Source: Hofstenia miamia
Taxonomy: Eukaryota; Xenacoelomorpha; Acoela; Hofsteniidae
Reading direction: 5' to 3'
Assembly (NCBI GenBank): GCA_900660155.1
Contig: CABFPE010000173.1
Location: forward strand, 471,275 to 535,274
DNA: 64,000 nt
The notes beneath the pieces were generated by a model. The model was not told the DNA's origin and did no database searches. It worked only from the letters and a program-made list of their open reading frames with translations. Positions 1-11,789 of this stretch are shown here, piece by piece (within the stretch, counting starts at the first letter, position 1; the number at the start of each line of letters is the position of its first letter). The translations under genes and the position numbers were made by a program.

Positions 1-29
<29 letters not shown>
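1..29. repeat. (TA)n microsatellite
   Basis: A pure TA dinucleotide run at the left edge of the window. It is simple sequence and may continue outside. Confidence 0.9.
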
Positions 30-32
<3 letters not shown>

Positions 33-539
33 TAATAACTTTGTGTGTGTGCATGTATGTGTTGAATTCAGTGTAAAAAATCAGTAAATTTGTTTAGCAT
101 TTTTGTGTTTCCAATTGTATTTTGTCGGTGTAAAAGCAGAATTTTAAAGTTTTTTAAAAAAATTTTCTAATTTTTTCTACTTTAATCTCATTTTCTAAAC
201 AATTTAAATTTTTGGGGCTGCTCTATGAAAAATAGGATAGGAAATACTGCTGCAAATAAATTTATGTAATCGTGGATTGACTTTTAAGTACTTATCAAGA
301 AAAGAAAGTGATTCTCGGCAATTTATGCTTAAATAAAATTGAAGATGCATTGAATTGTACTTGATATAGCGGGGATACTATATTATACTGTATTCACTAA
401 CATGATCATGCTCACGTGCAAAATTTTATGTTTTTATTGACCAATTAAATTTTTTGCTAATAAATAGCGGTTTTTATATTAAAATTAAAAAATAAAAATG
501 AACAATAATGTAATGATTGAACGTGATAATCTGGTCCTA

Positions 540-658
540 AATTTTTGAGGTGATATAAGTATCTAACTCCAGAAGCCATTTTTGTAACTTTTTTAGGAGA
601 AATTCATTAAATTTTAAATCTTTGTCAATATCAACACCTAAATATGTAACATGATCAC
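540..658 (-). mobile_element. LINE reverse transcriptase relic, C-terminal piece
   Basis: Read on the minus strand this stretch begins VTYLGVDIDKDLKF and goes on through a KKLQKWLLEL-like helix. This is the segment after the catalytic core of non-LTR reverse transcriptases (the YLGV.id..L.w box). It directly continues the LINE piece at 2442-2785, from which it is separated by a hAT transposon. No endonuclease or 3' tail is recognisable further left. A decayed LINE of jockey/CR1-like type; the exact clade cannot be told by eye. Confidence 0.7.
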
Positions 659-2433
659 TAGGGCGACCGAAAATATACTTTACCAATCAGGAAAAGTTGC
701 CTAGCCTTTGGGAAAAAGTTACCTAAATTATACCTAACGAAAAAGTTAGAAAGTTACCTTATTTGTATACTTTACCTCCTCAAAAAGAAAAAGGTAACCT
801 CAAAAAATTTATTTTTCACAGAAAAAAACAAACTATAATTTTAAACGGTGAAGGAATTGTAGTGAAATATAATGTACTTTCTCACGTTATCTACTTTAAA
901 GTTTCGATCTTTCGCCAGTATTTTGTTTAACATAGGAAAACTGCTTTCTACCGTAGCTGATGTTGGCCGACATTGCCGCAGTTTGCCGTACATTGTTGGT
1001 GAAATCTCTAAGTACGCATTAATATGACATGGGTCCGTACCGAGATCAACTTGCTGCACTTTGTTGTAAGCTTCTTCTATAGTAGTTTTGTTGGATTCTA
1101 TAAAATTAAGAAGGCATGCCAGCTGGTCATAGCAGCGCTTGATTTCCATCAATTGAGCAAGAAGATCCGGTTGCGCAACAGCCGCTTTGGCTTTCTTTCA
1201 ATCAACCCATTTCCGCTAAATTGCTTCACAATTTGACATACTTCCGATAAATGATCGGCATAATAGAAAGCGGCCTTCAGCCAACTGGCCCATCTTGTAA
1301 CAACCAGCTCTGGAGGTACTCCGATTTCATCAAAGAGTGCCTTCGTATATTATTCTTGACCGTGCTTGCTTTTTAACTCGTTCAATCAATGTATCAACTT
1401 GGTCAAAGTTTGCCTTCACCTTCATGGCGGCGTTATGTAGAAGATGAGCGAGACAAGTCACGTGGAACATGTCGGAGTAAAGCAGTTTCAGCTGTTTTCC
1501 TGACTTTGTACCGACAAGAGGTTTCACTCGGCAGCGGATGGCACATTTCGCGGAAGAGTTTCGGAATTTCTGATCTTCTTTAGAGGAATGTCAGCAGATA
1601 GAAGTGCGCGAACAACATCCGCTTAAAATCTTTGGGATTCTTGGCATAAATGGTTGTTTCGGATCTTTTGGTTCACTTAGTGTCCTTGCCTTCTGGTGCT
1701 TTGCCGAATCGGTATGCTTTGTTACCATTTGACGTTTCTCAGATGAAACAATGCAACTGCAGAGAATTCAATACAGTTCATTCTGCGGAGACTTTTTGAA
1801 CTCATTCGGAAATTCGGAGACTTATTTGTAAACTTTGGTTATCAAGGGTACAGCGGTTATAGGCATGACTGCAGAGTGTGCTGTTTCACAACAGGATGCT
1901 GTTTGATTTATATAGCAGTTCAAGGATGTATAGACAATCCGGCACCACGGTTACGCAATGGGTAGTCTAAGGCCCCGTGCAAACGATACAACTTTTGTTG
2001 CTAAATCAATTATAAATAAAAATCAGATTGGAGAAATTCAAAATATTTCAAAATTGCCCTGTCAATTTGCTAGTTATAATTACTTTCTCAAAAGTTGTAT
2101 CGTGTGCGTGCGGCTTAATAAACATTCGCCACCATTCTCCAGGCACACAGTAATGCAAAGTGACGAAACAGCAGGGTGTTTTTTGCAATAAATCGTGAAA
2201 TTTGTCTAAAAAACGAAAAAGTTGGAAAATTACCTTAATTTTATAATTTATTTACTTTATATTCCCAAAAATACTATTTATACTTTATCTACCCAAAACG
2301 ACTTTTTATACTTTTTGGATACCTTATAACTTTTTTCACAGTGACCCCCTAATGAAAAGGAAGTGCTTTTTGCCCACCTCAGAAAATTTCCAAACTACAA
2401 AAAAGTTTACTTTATATACTTTTGGTCGCCCTA
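659..2433 (-). mobile_element. Decayed hAT DNA transposon inserted into a LINE
   Basis: The ends are inverted repeats starting TAGGGCGACC (left) and ending GGTCGCCCTA (right), fitting the hAT YARNG rule, with imperfect match for about 18 bp. The flanking 8-mers ATGATCAC and GTGATTAC match at 6 of 8 positions, as expected for an old target duplication. Minus-strand coding relics are in transposase order: a segment with ADIPLKKIRN (about 1560-1610), CLAHLLHNAA (within 1330-1527), TRWASWLKAAFYY (about 1262-1320), and the C-terminal dimerisation region at 841-1152 with SATVESSFPMLNKIL and a terminal YIIFHYN. The frame is interrupted several times, so it cannot make a transposase. It cuts the LINE read on either side. 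Confidence 0.85.
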
Positions 2434-2441
2434 GTGATTAC

Positions 2442-2785
2442 TTTGTTTTATTGGAACACAGTAAACAATTTATTCGATTTCGTTTATTTCTTTTACGGAT
2501 TTGGGGAAAAATATAATGAATTGCGTTTTTTCAATATTAATTTTTAATTGATTGGATGAGAAATAAATAGAAAGATCTTCAATATCACTTTTTAATTTTT
2601 TTGGTCCTAAATGCATCATTATCTGTATTTATGAGGCAAGTATCATCAGCAAATTGATATATTTCACTATGATTTACATGCTTAGTTATATCATTTACAT
2701 AGATTGCAAATAAAATCGGCCCTAGTATTGAGCCTTGAGGCACTCCTCGATCGGTTTTAATATAATCAAATTTCATATTATTCAT
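2442..2785 (-). mobile_element. LINE reverse transcriptase relic, catalytic piece
   Basis: Minus-strand reading contains RGVPQGSILGPILFAIYVND followed by YQFADDTCLI, the two hallmark boxes of non-LTR reverse transcriptase; the second holds the catalytic FADD aspartates. After about 2600 the homology continues in another frame (SSNQLKINIEKTQF), so there is at least one frameshift. The reading stops at the hAT insertion and resumes at 658. Family-typical for jockey/CR1-like LINEs. No function remains. Confidence 0.85.
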
Positions 2786-2809
2786 ATTATTATTATTTTT
2801 ATTATTAAA

Positions 2810-3690
2810 ACACGCTGTTTTCTATTTTCTGAAAAACTCATAAGTAACTTAATTGTTAAATTCGGCCATTTTTAAGTTTTATCGCCAAAATTTCAAAATT
2901 CATTTTGTATTATATTTTTGAGAATATACTTTGTAATTATAAAGATGAGTGAGCGCGAATTGGCAGATAGCATCACGCGGGTGTTTTGCGTACTCATTGC
3001 TCAAATAATAAGAAAGCTGAGGCAATTCAGATTAGTTTTTAATAAAAATTGAGCGACTGTGATGCAATCAGAAAAATATAGTTTCATCTGCCATCATTAG
3101 GAATGTGAGCTCGCATGTTGCCTAGCATCAATGTTTCCTATATTCTCTCAATTTCTGTTCACGCCTGCATTTAAAGTTTCTCCATTTCGCAGCATGATAT
3201 CATCAGTTTTACAAATCCAGAATTTTTTCCATAAAGGCTCGGAAACTTATTGTGTGAGTTTGCTGGACACATTTCAGATCTGCAATCCAGTGTGATTTAT
3301 TCATTCTAATACTGTTCTTAGTTTCAGTATCTTTTTATATTTTTGATATCGCAGTTTAAAAGAAGTTCAAAATAATACAACAATAATCTTCAACCATTTT
3401 TAAAATAAATTGAAGTTCGAAAGATGGAATTCAGGCGAATATTTCCGACTCAATCATAATAGGGTGTAGCCCGATCCGATATTATTCCGAATTCACCGAT
3501 TCATTTTAATTGGATTTGTTCCATTTTCAACAAAAACAACTTTGCGCAAATTTAAACCTAACAACTGAAGCCGAAACTATTCAAGGACAACGATCCTTTT
3601 TACAACCCGATTTGTGTCATGTCTAGATTCGATGTACGTTTCGTTTTACAATGGTGTTAAATCTCTGAAAATGATGCTATAAATCAACCT
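2810..3690. other. Non-coding stretch
   Basis: About 0.9 kb of AT-rich sequence between the LINE relic and the next element. I see no exon, RNA gene or transposon end in it. Earlier ISCU exons (the one with the conserved GAPACGD motif is expected upstream) were looked for here and not found. Confidence 0.4.
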
Positions 3691-3699
3691 TTGCTTTCA

Positions 3700-4190
3700 T
3701 TAAATGCCGAACTATTTTGGAAGTAGTGTTTAAATTAGTACTACTGAGGATTTCTACTTCCAAGAACGACTACACGTTTGTAAACGTACAAATGTGCCAT
3801 CAAATCGAAGTAAATCAGTTATCTGAGCGTGAGGGTTCCACGAAAAGAGCATATCAAGTTTGTATGCACAAGATTGAACATGCTTCATTCCCTTCCTCTC
3901 TCCCTCACATTTGCAACTAATGGTGTTATGGGTGAAGAAGCTATTCGTTATCATACATTACTAGCTGAAAAATTCAATAATATGATTAACTGTACTTATG
4001 CCATCGGTTACAAACGAAAGAGGATTTCTTTCACGATTTCAAGAACAGTTCTCTATCCTAAAAAAGAAAATCTATCAAACCATATCAATGAAATTCATGT
4101 AAATTTGCAACGTCATTCTTCTAATCAAAATGTTAAATTAATCAATGCGTACCTTTCTACTCTCCAATCTCAAGGCCCTTGAAAATTGTT
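3700..4190 (+). mobile_element. Broken RT-associated element domain
   Basis: Plus-strand readings carry KRAYQVCMHKIEHASF, then TNGVMGEEAIRYHTLLAEKF, then ISFTISRTVLY. I recall this order (an E..KRAY..R...IEHASF box, a GGMG.EA..FYKRLA box, and an LSF.l.RS.L box) from the C-terminal part of reverse-transcriptase-bearing mobile elements in cnidarians, molluscs and fish. I cannot assign the element class from memory. It is broken and lies about 420 bp before the ISCU exon. It is not a host gene. Confidence 0.5.
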
Positions 4191-4609
4191 TGCAATTGTG
4201 TCCTTTTACTTTGTATCGGTTATCTTCCTCGTTCATTTACAATACAGGTTGTAACTGCGAATATTTCATTATCAGAATTTTTAGTTACCTATCTCTTTGA
4301 ATTCTTTACTGGTGCATCTAAATCAATACTAATCAAAGTTGTAATTGTCAAAAGAACATGGAAAAAATTTGAAATGTCAAATATAAGACGCTGTAAACAT
4401 CTTTTTAATCAAGAATTTAGCAATGATTATATCATATGAGAACTCAGCAGGGCCCACACATTTTCCCCATTTTCCGAATTCTCTTTTTTTCAATTATTAT
4501 TTTAGTTGAAAGACCAGAAGTTAATATTTCTAATCAACTGATTAATTTATCGTTTTTTTAATTTCGTTACTTTGTTGAATTAAATTTATTTATTTCAAAT
4601 TACCTTTAG

Positions 4610-4799
4610 GTTGAAGTTGACGAAAATGGAAAAATTATTGATGCCAAATTTAAGACTTTTGGTTGTGGATCAGCCATTGCATCCAGTTCATATGCCACCG
4701 AATTGCTGAAAGGCATGAATGTTGACGATGCTCTCACCATCAAAAATCATGATATCAGCAAAGAACTTTGTCTCCCACCAGTTAAACTTCACTGCTCTA
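4610..4799 (+). CDS. ISCU: ISCU penultimate exon (Fe-S cluster scaffold)
   Basis: Encodes 63 residues of the iron-sulfur cluster assembly scaffold. ISCU receives sulfur from the NFS1-ISD11 desulfurase and iron, builds a [2Fe-2S] cluster in the mitochondrial matrix, and hands it on with the HSPA9/HSC20 chaperones. Visible hallmarks: VEVDENGKI at the start, [15 protein letters not shown] with a cluster-ligand cysteine, [14 protein letters not shown], and LPPVKLHCS, which holds both the LPPVK chaperone-binding motif and the last ligand cysteine. The exon follows the acceptor TTACCTTTAG and ends in TCTA before a GTAAAT donor, leaving one base of a codon. That base plus TG at 47521 makes the Met expected after LHCS. 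The targeting peptide and the part with the first ligand cysteine must lie left of the window. Identity is very secure; only the C-terminal half is present. Confidence 0.95.
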
Positions 4800-4810
4800 G
4801 TAAATTTCAA

Positions 4811-4812
<2 letters not shown>

Positions 4813-4852
<40 letters not shown>
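4813..4852. repeat. (AT)n microsatellite
   Basis: A 40-bp AT run starting 13 bp downstream of the ISCU donor site. Confidence 0.9.
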
Positions 4853-4857
<5 letters not shown>

Positions 4858-5736
4858 ATTAATTCATAGATCTATATTGAACACTTGAAATAAAAGTAGC
4901 ATTGCAATAGTGTTCAAAACTATATGTAAGACATGGTCTTCCATTCAATTAAGTTTTTCTATAGTTTCGAAAGATATATCTATCAACCATAACGCTAAAA
5001 AATTGAATAAATTAAACTTGTAATTGCAGGAGACTAAATTTTAAAAATATTGTCAAACATTGCACTTCCGGGAAAAACCTTGTATTTTGAAAATTGTAGA
5101 TATTGTAGCAATCGTCATGTGAAGTGTTTGCTTATGCTTGTCAGAATTCGGACGTCGGCTTTGTTGCACGTGTTTTCGTCTCCTCTCATGTTTAAAATTA
5201 AGTTTCTATTAATTTTGCAGCGTCTTTTAAATTACTATCGTCGGCAATTATTTTGATTGGAGGATTTATGCTGATGAAAGAGCTCTGTGGTTGGGGGGAT
5301 ATTTAAAATGTAAATTTAATTGTTATTATGTATGTTAATTGTTTTGCATAGGACGGTTGATGGGAGATTGTTTTTAAGTAGTTGAGCGTGCATTCTAACA
5401 TCGAATTACTAACGCAGAAATACTCACTTCCCACTTTTATTGACGGCTCAAGTGTAGGGACGTGCTTTTGCCATCCAACGACAGAAGGAGTATGCGCCAC
5501 TATTGTGCTTAAACAAGTTATTCATCCATTGTCCGACCATAGCAACTAAATTGTCGTGCAGTCTTTTGAAGCAGGTTACAATGAAAGTCTGCATGTTTAA
5601 ACCTGAAATCCAAGTTCTAGATAAATTTACTATAAAATACATTCTGTACATTTTGGAAAGGTATTTGTTTGAAGATGTTGAGATACGTGTGCTCTCGTAT
5701 CATTATGCTGATGACTGGGAAACTATTCATCTAAAT

Positions 5737-5901
5737 CAGCGATGCCAGGGTGGAATCTGTCAAAATGCCAGATTGTTTTCAAGTGAAACTTCGGGGGCCC
5801 AATTTTATTTGATATCATTTGTTAATATAGTATCATAATACTCCAACCACTGATATAACTGGGCTGGATCTGGCCCTTGGGCCGCCACTATGTCATCACT
5901 G
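5737..5901. mobile_element. Miniature hAT element with perfect 8-bp target duplication
   Basis: Starts CAGCGATGCC and ends CATCACTG, so the outer 8 bp are inverted with one mismatch and fit the hAT CAGNG rule. It is flanked on both sides by exactly ATCTAAAT (5729-5736 and 5902-5909), the 8-bp duplication hAT transposases make. The interior (165 bp in all) has no transposase and includes a CCCTTGGGCC palindrome near the right end, like many non-autonomous hAT elements. The intact duplication argues for a fairly young insertion. Confidence 0.85.
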
Positions 5902-5909
5902 ATCTAAAT

Positions 5910-8900
5910 TATGAGTAAAATACTGTGTTCATAATTATATACAAATTCTTCGCATTTCCCTAATATAGAAACTTAGACACATTTAACACCGCAAGCAAAA
6001 CATTTCACCACTACTGCACCGGACACTATAATAGGACATCCTCGTTTCACTGTAAGCATATTTAAGAAAAATAAGAGTGAATATGTGACCTACTACTGTC
6101 TTTAGAAGTGATGCATAAAAAATTCTTACAAATCAAAATTTTATAATGTTAATATTCCTTAAATATCTATTTAAGTTTTTGATTTAAAATTTTTACATGT
6201 GAAACAAGAATTAGAATGTAAAAAATGAAACTAGTAATCAGCAACGCATTCTTCAAACCATTTTAGACCTCTAAGCCATTGATGAGCCATGATTCTGCAC
6301 AGTGAGTAATAGGGTAGACATTAACAAAAATTGAATATGAAATTCAACTTTAGACATCGGAATTTCCTTGTTCCCGAGAACATTTCTGTATCAGCAAAAA
6401 ATTGTTAGAAAATCTTTATTGGTTTTCAATTTCGAGCAATTTAATTTGGGCGAATTCGCTAATTAAAACTTTACAATTTCAAAATTTTAAATTTCCTGCC
6501 AAGTCTTGCATGTTATGATTTTGGCTGAGAGTGTTTAAAGTAGTTGCTTTTAACTCATTATATATACCAATGCGACATGAAATATTAAAACTAAATTGTT
6601 CGCCCTAGAAAAAAGTCCATTTGTGACTAAAATTGTTGAAGTAAAAATCGCTAATATTCACAAAAGATTTTTTCATATTTTAGCTTGAAAAGCTTTGCAG
6701 AGCACGAGAAAATCTTAGAGTCTTGAGCTTGTGAGGATGCTAGCAATATCAAGTATGTCTCATGCACCAACTTTAACCATAGTTCTACTGGTATTTAACG
6801 TGTTTGTAGCAGCGTTTTTAACCCATGAAATCTGTTTACATTACTCATAAGGTAGTGTTAAAACCCCATTCTACAACCAACCAAAATACTTGTGGTTGAG
6901 ACCGACATTTATTAAAAATTGATTCTGCTAGATAAATGAGATAAATCAATTTTACTTGTTCTTGTTATCCAAAAGTCATAAATTTCAAGTTAATTTTATT
7001 GACCATATTTAAGAAGTTTTGCTAACATTTCCAAAATAATGAAAGAAATTAACTACCAAAATATGTGAATCTCAACTAAGAATAAGGCAATTACAGAGAT
7101 ATCTTCTTCATTTGCAGAAGTGTAGTGTTTCACAAACAATCATATCACACTTAGTTTTACATGTAGTGCTTGCACAGCCTTTTTCTATCACACTTGTTTT
7201 TGCAAAAATGCACTGCACAATGTACATTTGTCACACCAGTAAATGTGACATCAATTTTCATGGCCAATGCAATGAATAATGTTAGATAATATTATATCTT
7301 ATCTTTATCAAATAGGTTTAGATGCTACAAATTATAGGTTTTAATATATGCTGTTGATCTAAGTTATTGAAAATGTATTAAGAAGGGAAACTATTGAAAA
7401 TTATAAAGATATCACATTTGCAGTTGTTGCTAAAATATTTTGGTTTTTATATAATACACAGAAACCATAGCTTTCCAAGGTGCCTTCAATTAGATTTAAA
7501 TAATAATTTGACCAAAAGTTATGATCATATGTCTGCAGGATCACCTATTTTGGCCCACTGTGCTATGGTACTATTAGCGGAAATTTTCGCGCCTAAAATA
7601 AACCATACTAGAATACAACATTCGCATCATGATATCACAAATTACACGCAGAAGTATTTCTGTTTTAAGCAATAAAAGCTTTATATTTCATGTGAAATGG
7701 TTAAAGTCCCTTTCAATTCATAGTCCAATGCACGCAATTGCACGACGTGGGGGTGCTGCTTGCTAAACGTGTTCCAAAAGGACCTGAACATCACATTTTT
7801 GAGGTCTAAAAAATGTGTATTTTCAGCATGCTATCAAAGGACTATTCATTTCTTCCATGCCGAAATCGTGTTGATTATACACGCAGGGGTTCTGATATGA
7901 GCCCCCATGTCAAAATACATGTACCTTTTAGTCAAATTTTAGTAGCAAGAATTCAATTTTTTCTCTTAAATAGGCAATGTATCCTGCAACTTGAATCTTT
8001 GCGTATCTGATTCAATATGTTTTTTATATGGCTGCATTTCATTAGCACTTATTTCATTTCATTAGAACTTATGGTAATATCACTCTTAAAAAATAACAAT
8101 GGCTTTCAATCGCGGGGTTTTTCAACTTTTTAGAAAACTTTGAGTGGCATGTTTAGATCACGAATGTCATTGTGTAAAAGCGTTGCTCTAAAGCACTTCA
8201 GCTTAAATTCGATGTCCATTAATAGAATATGACTAATTTTTGATCCTCTTTTTACACATGACTATGAATTGCCTTTCCTTCGTTGATTTAGTTTTCCTTC
8301 CTTTACTTGCTGTTAATATCCGCATTTTCTGCAATGAGTAATTTATAATTTTTTATGCATTTGGCGCGAATTTTGTATAAAGGTGTGAAAAAATCAAACT
8401 GATTCTAGTATATCGATTAGCAGTGGTTTGTTAAGCATGTATAAAATCAATTTCAAAGCGTTTAGTTTACAAAAGCTAGGTTTAAGTATTTAATTTAGTG
8501 CAATTTTTATGAATGTGATTCTAAATGGTTGTGTTGATGGTTAAGCAATTATTATACTCAAATTAGAAATGGTAGTAGGCTTTCAACTGGCGATTGCTGC
8601 AATATTTTGAGTTTTAGAAATGGATGTTCAATTGTTCCATATAAAATAATGTTTTGGTTTATATGTTTTACACGGTTAAATCTTGCAATCTCTAATTGGA
8701 AGAAACAAACGTTTTATACATGTGCGTATACATTTTTTTGTTTGTGATGCTATTAATTACTAATAATATAAACATTTTACGTATTATTTGAAATTTTGCT
8801 TACGAGAAATTCTTGCATCTCGTCGTGCTTATTTACGTTTCTAAATGTGCATGCATATTTTGTTATCGCAGTTTATATTAATTGGGCTGGTTTAGCTGAT

Positions 8901-11551
8901 CGTAATTGGTGCTTTTTCATTAAATTGATCTTTGTATGAAATCAGTGAAATGGTAGAATACCATTTGTGAGGGTTGTCGTATTATTTTTTAAATAATGTC
9001 ATAAAATGGCGCAATGCGTTTTATAGATCAACTATATTGAGTTTAATCAAAGTCAAGATGTCCTGCGAACTCCCCTAATTGAAAAAACTATAGTGTGTGT
9101 TTTTTTATTGGTGCACTGTAGCTTGACAATTTAATTTTTTGTTAAAATTTAGTTTACAATATTTCAAAATGTTTCCCAAGTTCGAAAGCGTGCACTATAT
9201 GACCTAGATTTCGAATAATTGTCTATTCCTAGTCGCCAATTTGAAGTAAACCAGCCCTGTGTCAGTTTACAATTAGTGCTCTGTTACCTGATTAATTTTG
9301 CAGAAAATTGACAGGTGTGTTAATAGTGGCTTTGTAAATAGTGTTTTGGGAAGGGTTGCATTATGCCATGAAGCGTGAAAGAGGTAATGAATTGGAGTGA
9401 AACAACCCGGCATCTATCGCGAGGGACAGCGAGAGTGGAATAGAATTCAGTGCTACATTTCATTAGATATCGACGCTCCGTTTCTCCCTCTCTTATCCAC
9501 ATATTTATAAGGTTTGCTTTTATTCCACTACTCCACTACTGTTAACCATTGAAAACAGGTCCTTGTTTCATTAGTTATCATTGCCTAACAATTGCTTTTC
9601 CCTATCCATTTCTGTACACTAATCATGTTGTGACATTCGAAAATAAATTTATTTAATTATTAATGTAAATCAACTCTCGCAATTCTTTTCAATATATTCA
9701 ACCACGATTTTGTTCTAAGCGGGAATGCAATCGTTTATACTATTAGCAGTGTTATGAAACCGTATAATGAATTTAGCTTAATTACGATTCGAAACGTAAT
9801 TGCATCATTGCAAAGTAAAACTCAGTTTGTTTTCAGCTATGTTTAGAAAGCAGAATTAGGTTTTTCTTCATTTACATGGAAAATGGTTTTTTTATGTTTT
9901 TCGTACTTGAGGGAGCGCCCAGGGAAGCTCAGCCCATCTTGCTAAAGTTATATTACGGTTTGTGGTGTTTGATTTTGTTTGTTAAAAAACTAAGTTTGGT
10001 AAGAATACAGAACTCAAATTTAGAGCCCATTTATAAATTATTTAGGATGACAGCCCTGTTTGCAAATATGCCCTACTTAAAACACTTGTGTGTTCAGTAG
10101 CATGTGCAATATTTTAATTATTAAAGTTTTTTAACAATGTAGATGTAAATTAGTAATTTTCTTCTTTAGAAATATTATATTTATAAGGAAATAGGAAATC
10201 ATTTACAAGTAACTAATAGTTAAAATTATATACTACGTCATTAAGTTTTTCTACCCTATTATGCAATAACACGTTGATTGTTCTGGCATATGCGCTTATC
10301 ATGGCAATATTTTTTCAAAGCTACAAGAAAGGGTAATACTTTGCAAGGGTCATGCGACTCCATCGCAATAATGGCTTCTGGGTGTTGTTTATATTATCCA
10401 TTGTTTACTGAAACATCGAAAAATTGGATGTTGCCAAAACAAACCAGTGCGCCACTAATCAAGTTAAGAAATGTTCCACATCAGGTAAAAGTAAAGTGAT
10501 CCAGGGCGAAACACGCACTTTTATCCCAGAGATCATTGAGTCTGCTTAGAATACAATCAACCCAAAATCCAGACGATTGTGTTGGCCTCCAAAAAGGAGG
10601 CTTATCATTACCCTATCACTAAGAATTTCTGTTCTTTTTGAAATTTCATCCAGAGCCCACTCAAGAATATTGTGCTGACAGATGAATAAAATGTTAATCG
10701 TTCTTTATATGTGAAGTGTTAGATCATGCGGTTTTGGTTTGGAGTACACATGCCTCAACCGAAGAAAGTTGTTTGGAGCGAAATCAGTCAAAACAAGTTG
10801 ATTGGCCATTCTAATTTTCTTAAGCAGTCATTAGCGGTCGCATAAAAATTGTGTTGTTCCCGCTCTCAAATCGAAGCGTGTTTAGAGCAGCACCTACTTC
10901 ATGCAAATTGATATTTGTAAGATAAATGGTTTCAAAGTTTCGTTAGAAAATGCTTCGAATTAAAACAATGTGGTTTCACTGAGCTACTCTGTACAAGGGT
11001 CTAGATAATAGCCTACAATTTCGTTTCTTCCTTTGTGTGAAAGAATTTAAAAAAGTTGATTTTATTGAATGGGCGTGCATCTCAATTCCTTGCACGCTTT
11101 GACTATCTTATCACATTTCAATATATTTTTCTAATTAGATCATTTGTTTAAAACGTTGGCAAATTTAAAATATATTTTGTACTTTTACGTTAAATGAATT
11201 AAAATTGTGGATGCTTACACAATTATTCCTCTTTAAATGTTCAAAATGATGATTTAAAGAAATATTGTTGCTAGATTTCAAATTCACTTAATTCAAAATT
11301 CTGTGACTAACCACACTAACTACTTTTGAAATAGATGTCTGTAGTTATTTTATCAAAACTGTTCAATGAATGGATATTCGAAGTTGATATGTACTATGGG
11401 TGAGCTGAGCTGTGGCTAGATCGCAGCTATTTCCATAAATATGAATAAAAAATAATTTTGAATTTTATTGTATCAGTATAGAATGAAATTTTCTGCGATA
11501 TCATGTTCAGACGGTTCTTGTCCACTGCGCACTATATAAAGGCCATATATT
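5910..11551. other. ISCU intron, no recognised feature
   Basis: AT-rich intronic sequence. Short open frames occur (for example at 7394-7675) but have no codon signature, family motif or splice context. A slightly GC-richer patch lies at about 9350-9500 with no clear meaning. Confidence 0.4.
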
Positions 11552-11559
11552 TGCTAGAT

Positions 11560-11779
11560 CAGGGTTCTCATTGGGGTAAAATTCACCCCAGCTGTGAATT
11601 TCGAGATTTACAGGGTGAATTATGACCTTGGAAAAAAGTCTACTGGAAATGCCCTGGATCGAATATTGTAAATCTATAGTAACCAACTTCGGGGGACATT
11701 GAAATTTTGGAAATGAGAGGGCGAATGAGATTTTGACAAATAGTAAAAGGAGTGAAGGTCAGGCTAGCCGGAGAACCCG
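11560..11779. mobile_element. Miniature hAT element
   Basis: Left end CAGGGTTCTCATTGG, right end GGAGAACCCG; as inverted repeats they share GGGTTCTC. The flanking 8-mers TGCTAGAT (11552-11559) and TCCTAGAT (11780-11787) match at 7 of 8. The 220-bp interior has no transposase; just inside the left end is a short GGGGTAAAATTCACCCC palindrome. The TIR differs from the copy at 5737, so it belongs to another hAT family. Confidence 0.7.
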
Positions 11780-11789
11780 TCCTAGATAA

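Noticed and set aside
4179-4439. 86-codon ORF just before the ISCU exon
   Set aside because: No match to the expected upstream ISCU sequence (no GAPACGD motif) and no acceptor/donor pair leading into 4610.
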